Shown here: piece by piece, positions 13,383 to 13,407 of the stretch | How positions within the stretch are numbered: the stretch's first letter is position 1 | Layout: every line of letters begins with the position of its first letter | NCBI GenBank assembly: GCA_964630635.1 | Contig: CAZVVM010000048.1 | Location: 1-13,407 of the forward strand | Origin: Colimorpha_A sp964630635 | GTDB taxonomy: Bacteria; Bacillota; Clostridia; Oscillospirales; CAG-272 | DNA: 13,407 bases | Reading direction: 5' to 3' | The notes under the pieces: model-generated | The model's database searches: none | What the model was told of the DNA's origin: nothing | The model's input: only the letters and a program-made list of their open reading frames with translations | Position numbers and translations under genes: made by a program

Positions 13383-13407
13383 GCGGGTGTGGCGAAATTG
13401 GCATACG
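13383..13407 (+). tRNA. tRNA-Leu, 5' part only
   Basis: The last 25 bases read as the start of a class II leucine tRNA: acceptor arm GCGGGTG, then TG at positions 8-9, then the D-arm beginning GCGAAATTGGCATACG with the conserved TTGG loop. The gene runs off the window, so the anticodon is not visible and the leucine identity rests on the D-arm pattern. Confidence 0.8.

Overview
The window carries an almost complete de novo pyrimidine (UMP) biosynthesis cluster. All protein genes lie on the minus strand, read from right to left. The enzyme set suggests an anaerobic Gram-positive of the Clostridia type, probably an uncultured gut-type lineage. Evidence for this is a class 1B dihydroorotate dehydrogenase with its PyrK electron-transfer subunit, an aspartate transcarbamoylase with a PyrI regulatory subunit, strong GGAGG ribosome binding sites, sigma-A type promoters, and the short palindromic repeats in the gaps. 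The lineage is inferred; no marker gene is present.

Layout in transcription order (minus strand): a sigma-A promoter at 13240-13268, then pyrC (dihydroorotase), a two-gene restriction-modification cassette (BglII/BstYI-like endonuclease and MT-A70 adenine methyltransferase), carB, pyrK, pyrD, pyrF, a Na+/phosphate cotransporter with a PhoU-like tail, pyrE, pyrB and pyrI, ending at an intrinsic terminator at 275-310. Together CarB, PyrB/PyrI, PyrC, PyrD/PyrK, PyrE and PyrF cover every step from bicarbonate to UMP except the glutaminase subunit CarA, which is not in the window. At the right edge a tRNA-Leu gene starts on the plus strand from its own promoter, divergent from the pyr promoter.

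The gene junctions are of two kinds. Some are tight: pyrK/pyrD overlap, pyrE/pyrB overlap, pyrB/pyrI are 7 bp apart, transporter/pyrE 19 bp, pyrC/endonuclease 16 bp. Others (carB-pyrK, pyrD-pyrF, pyrF-transporter, downstream of pyrI) hold 160-590 bp made largely of modular imperfect palindromes and one MITE-like element. The transporter-pyrE-pyrB-pyrI block may be a second transcription unit.

The least ordinary features are four. The AT-rich restriction-modification pair sits inside a biosynthetic operon, bounded by a 7-bp direct repeat that includes the pyrC stop codon. A phosphate transporter sits among the pyr genes. carA is absent next to carB. The repeat families keep their hairpin structure while the stem sequences change. 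I see no clearly new enzyme system; these arrangements are what merit a second look.
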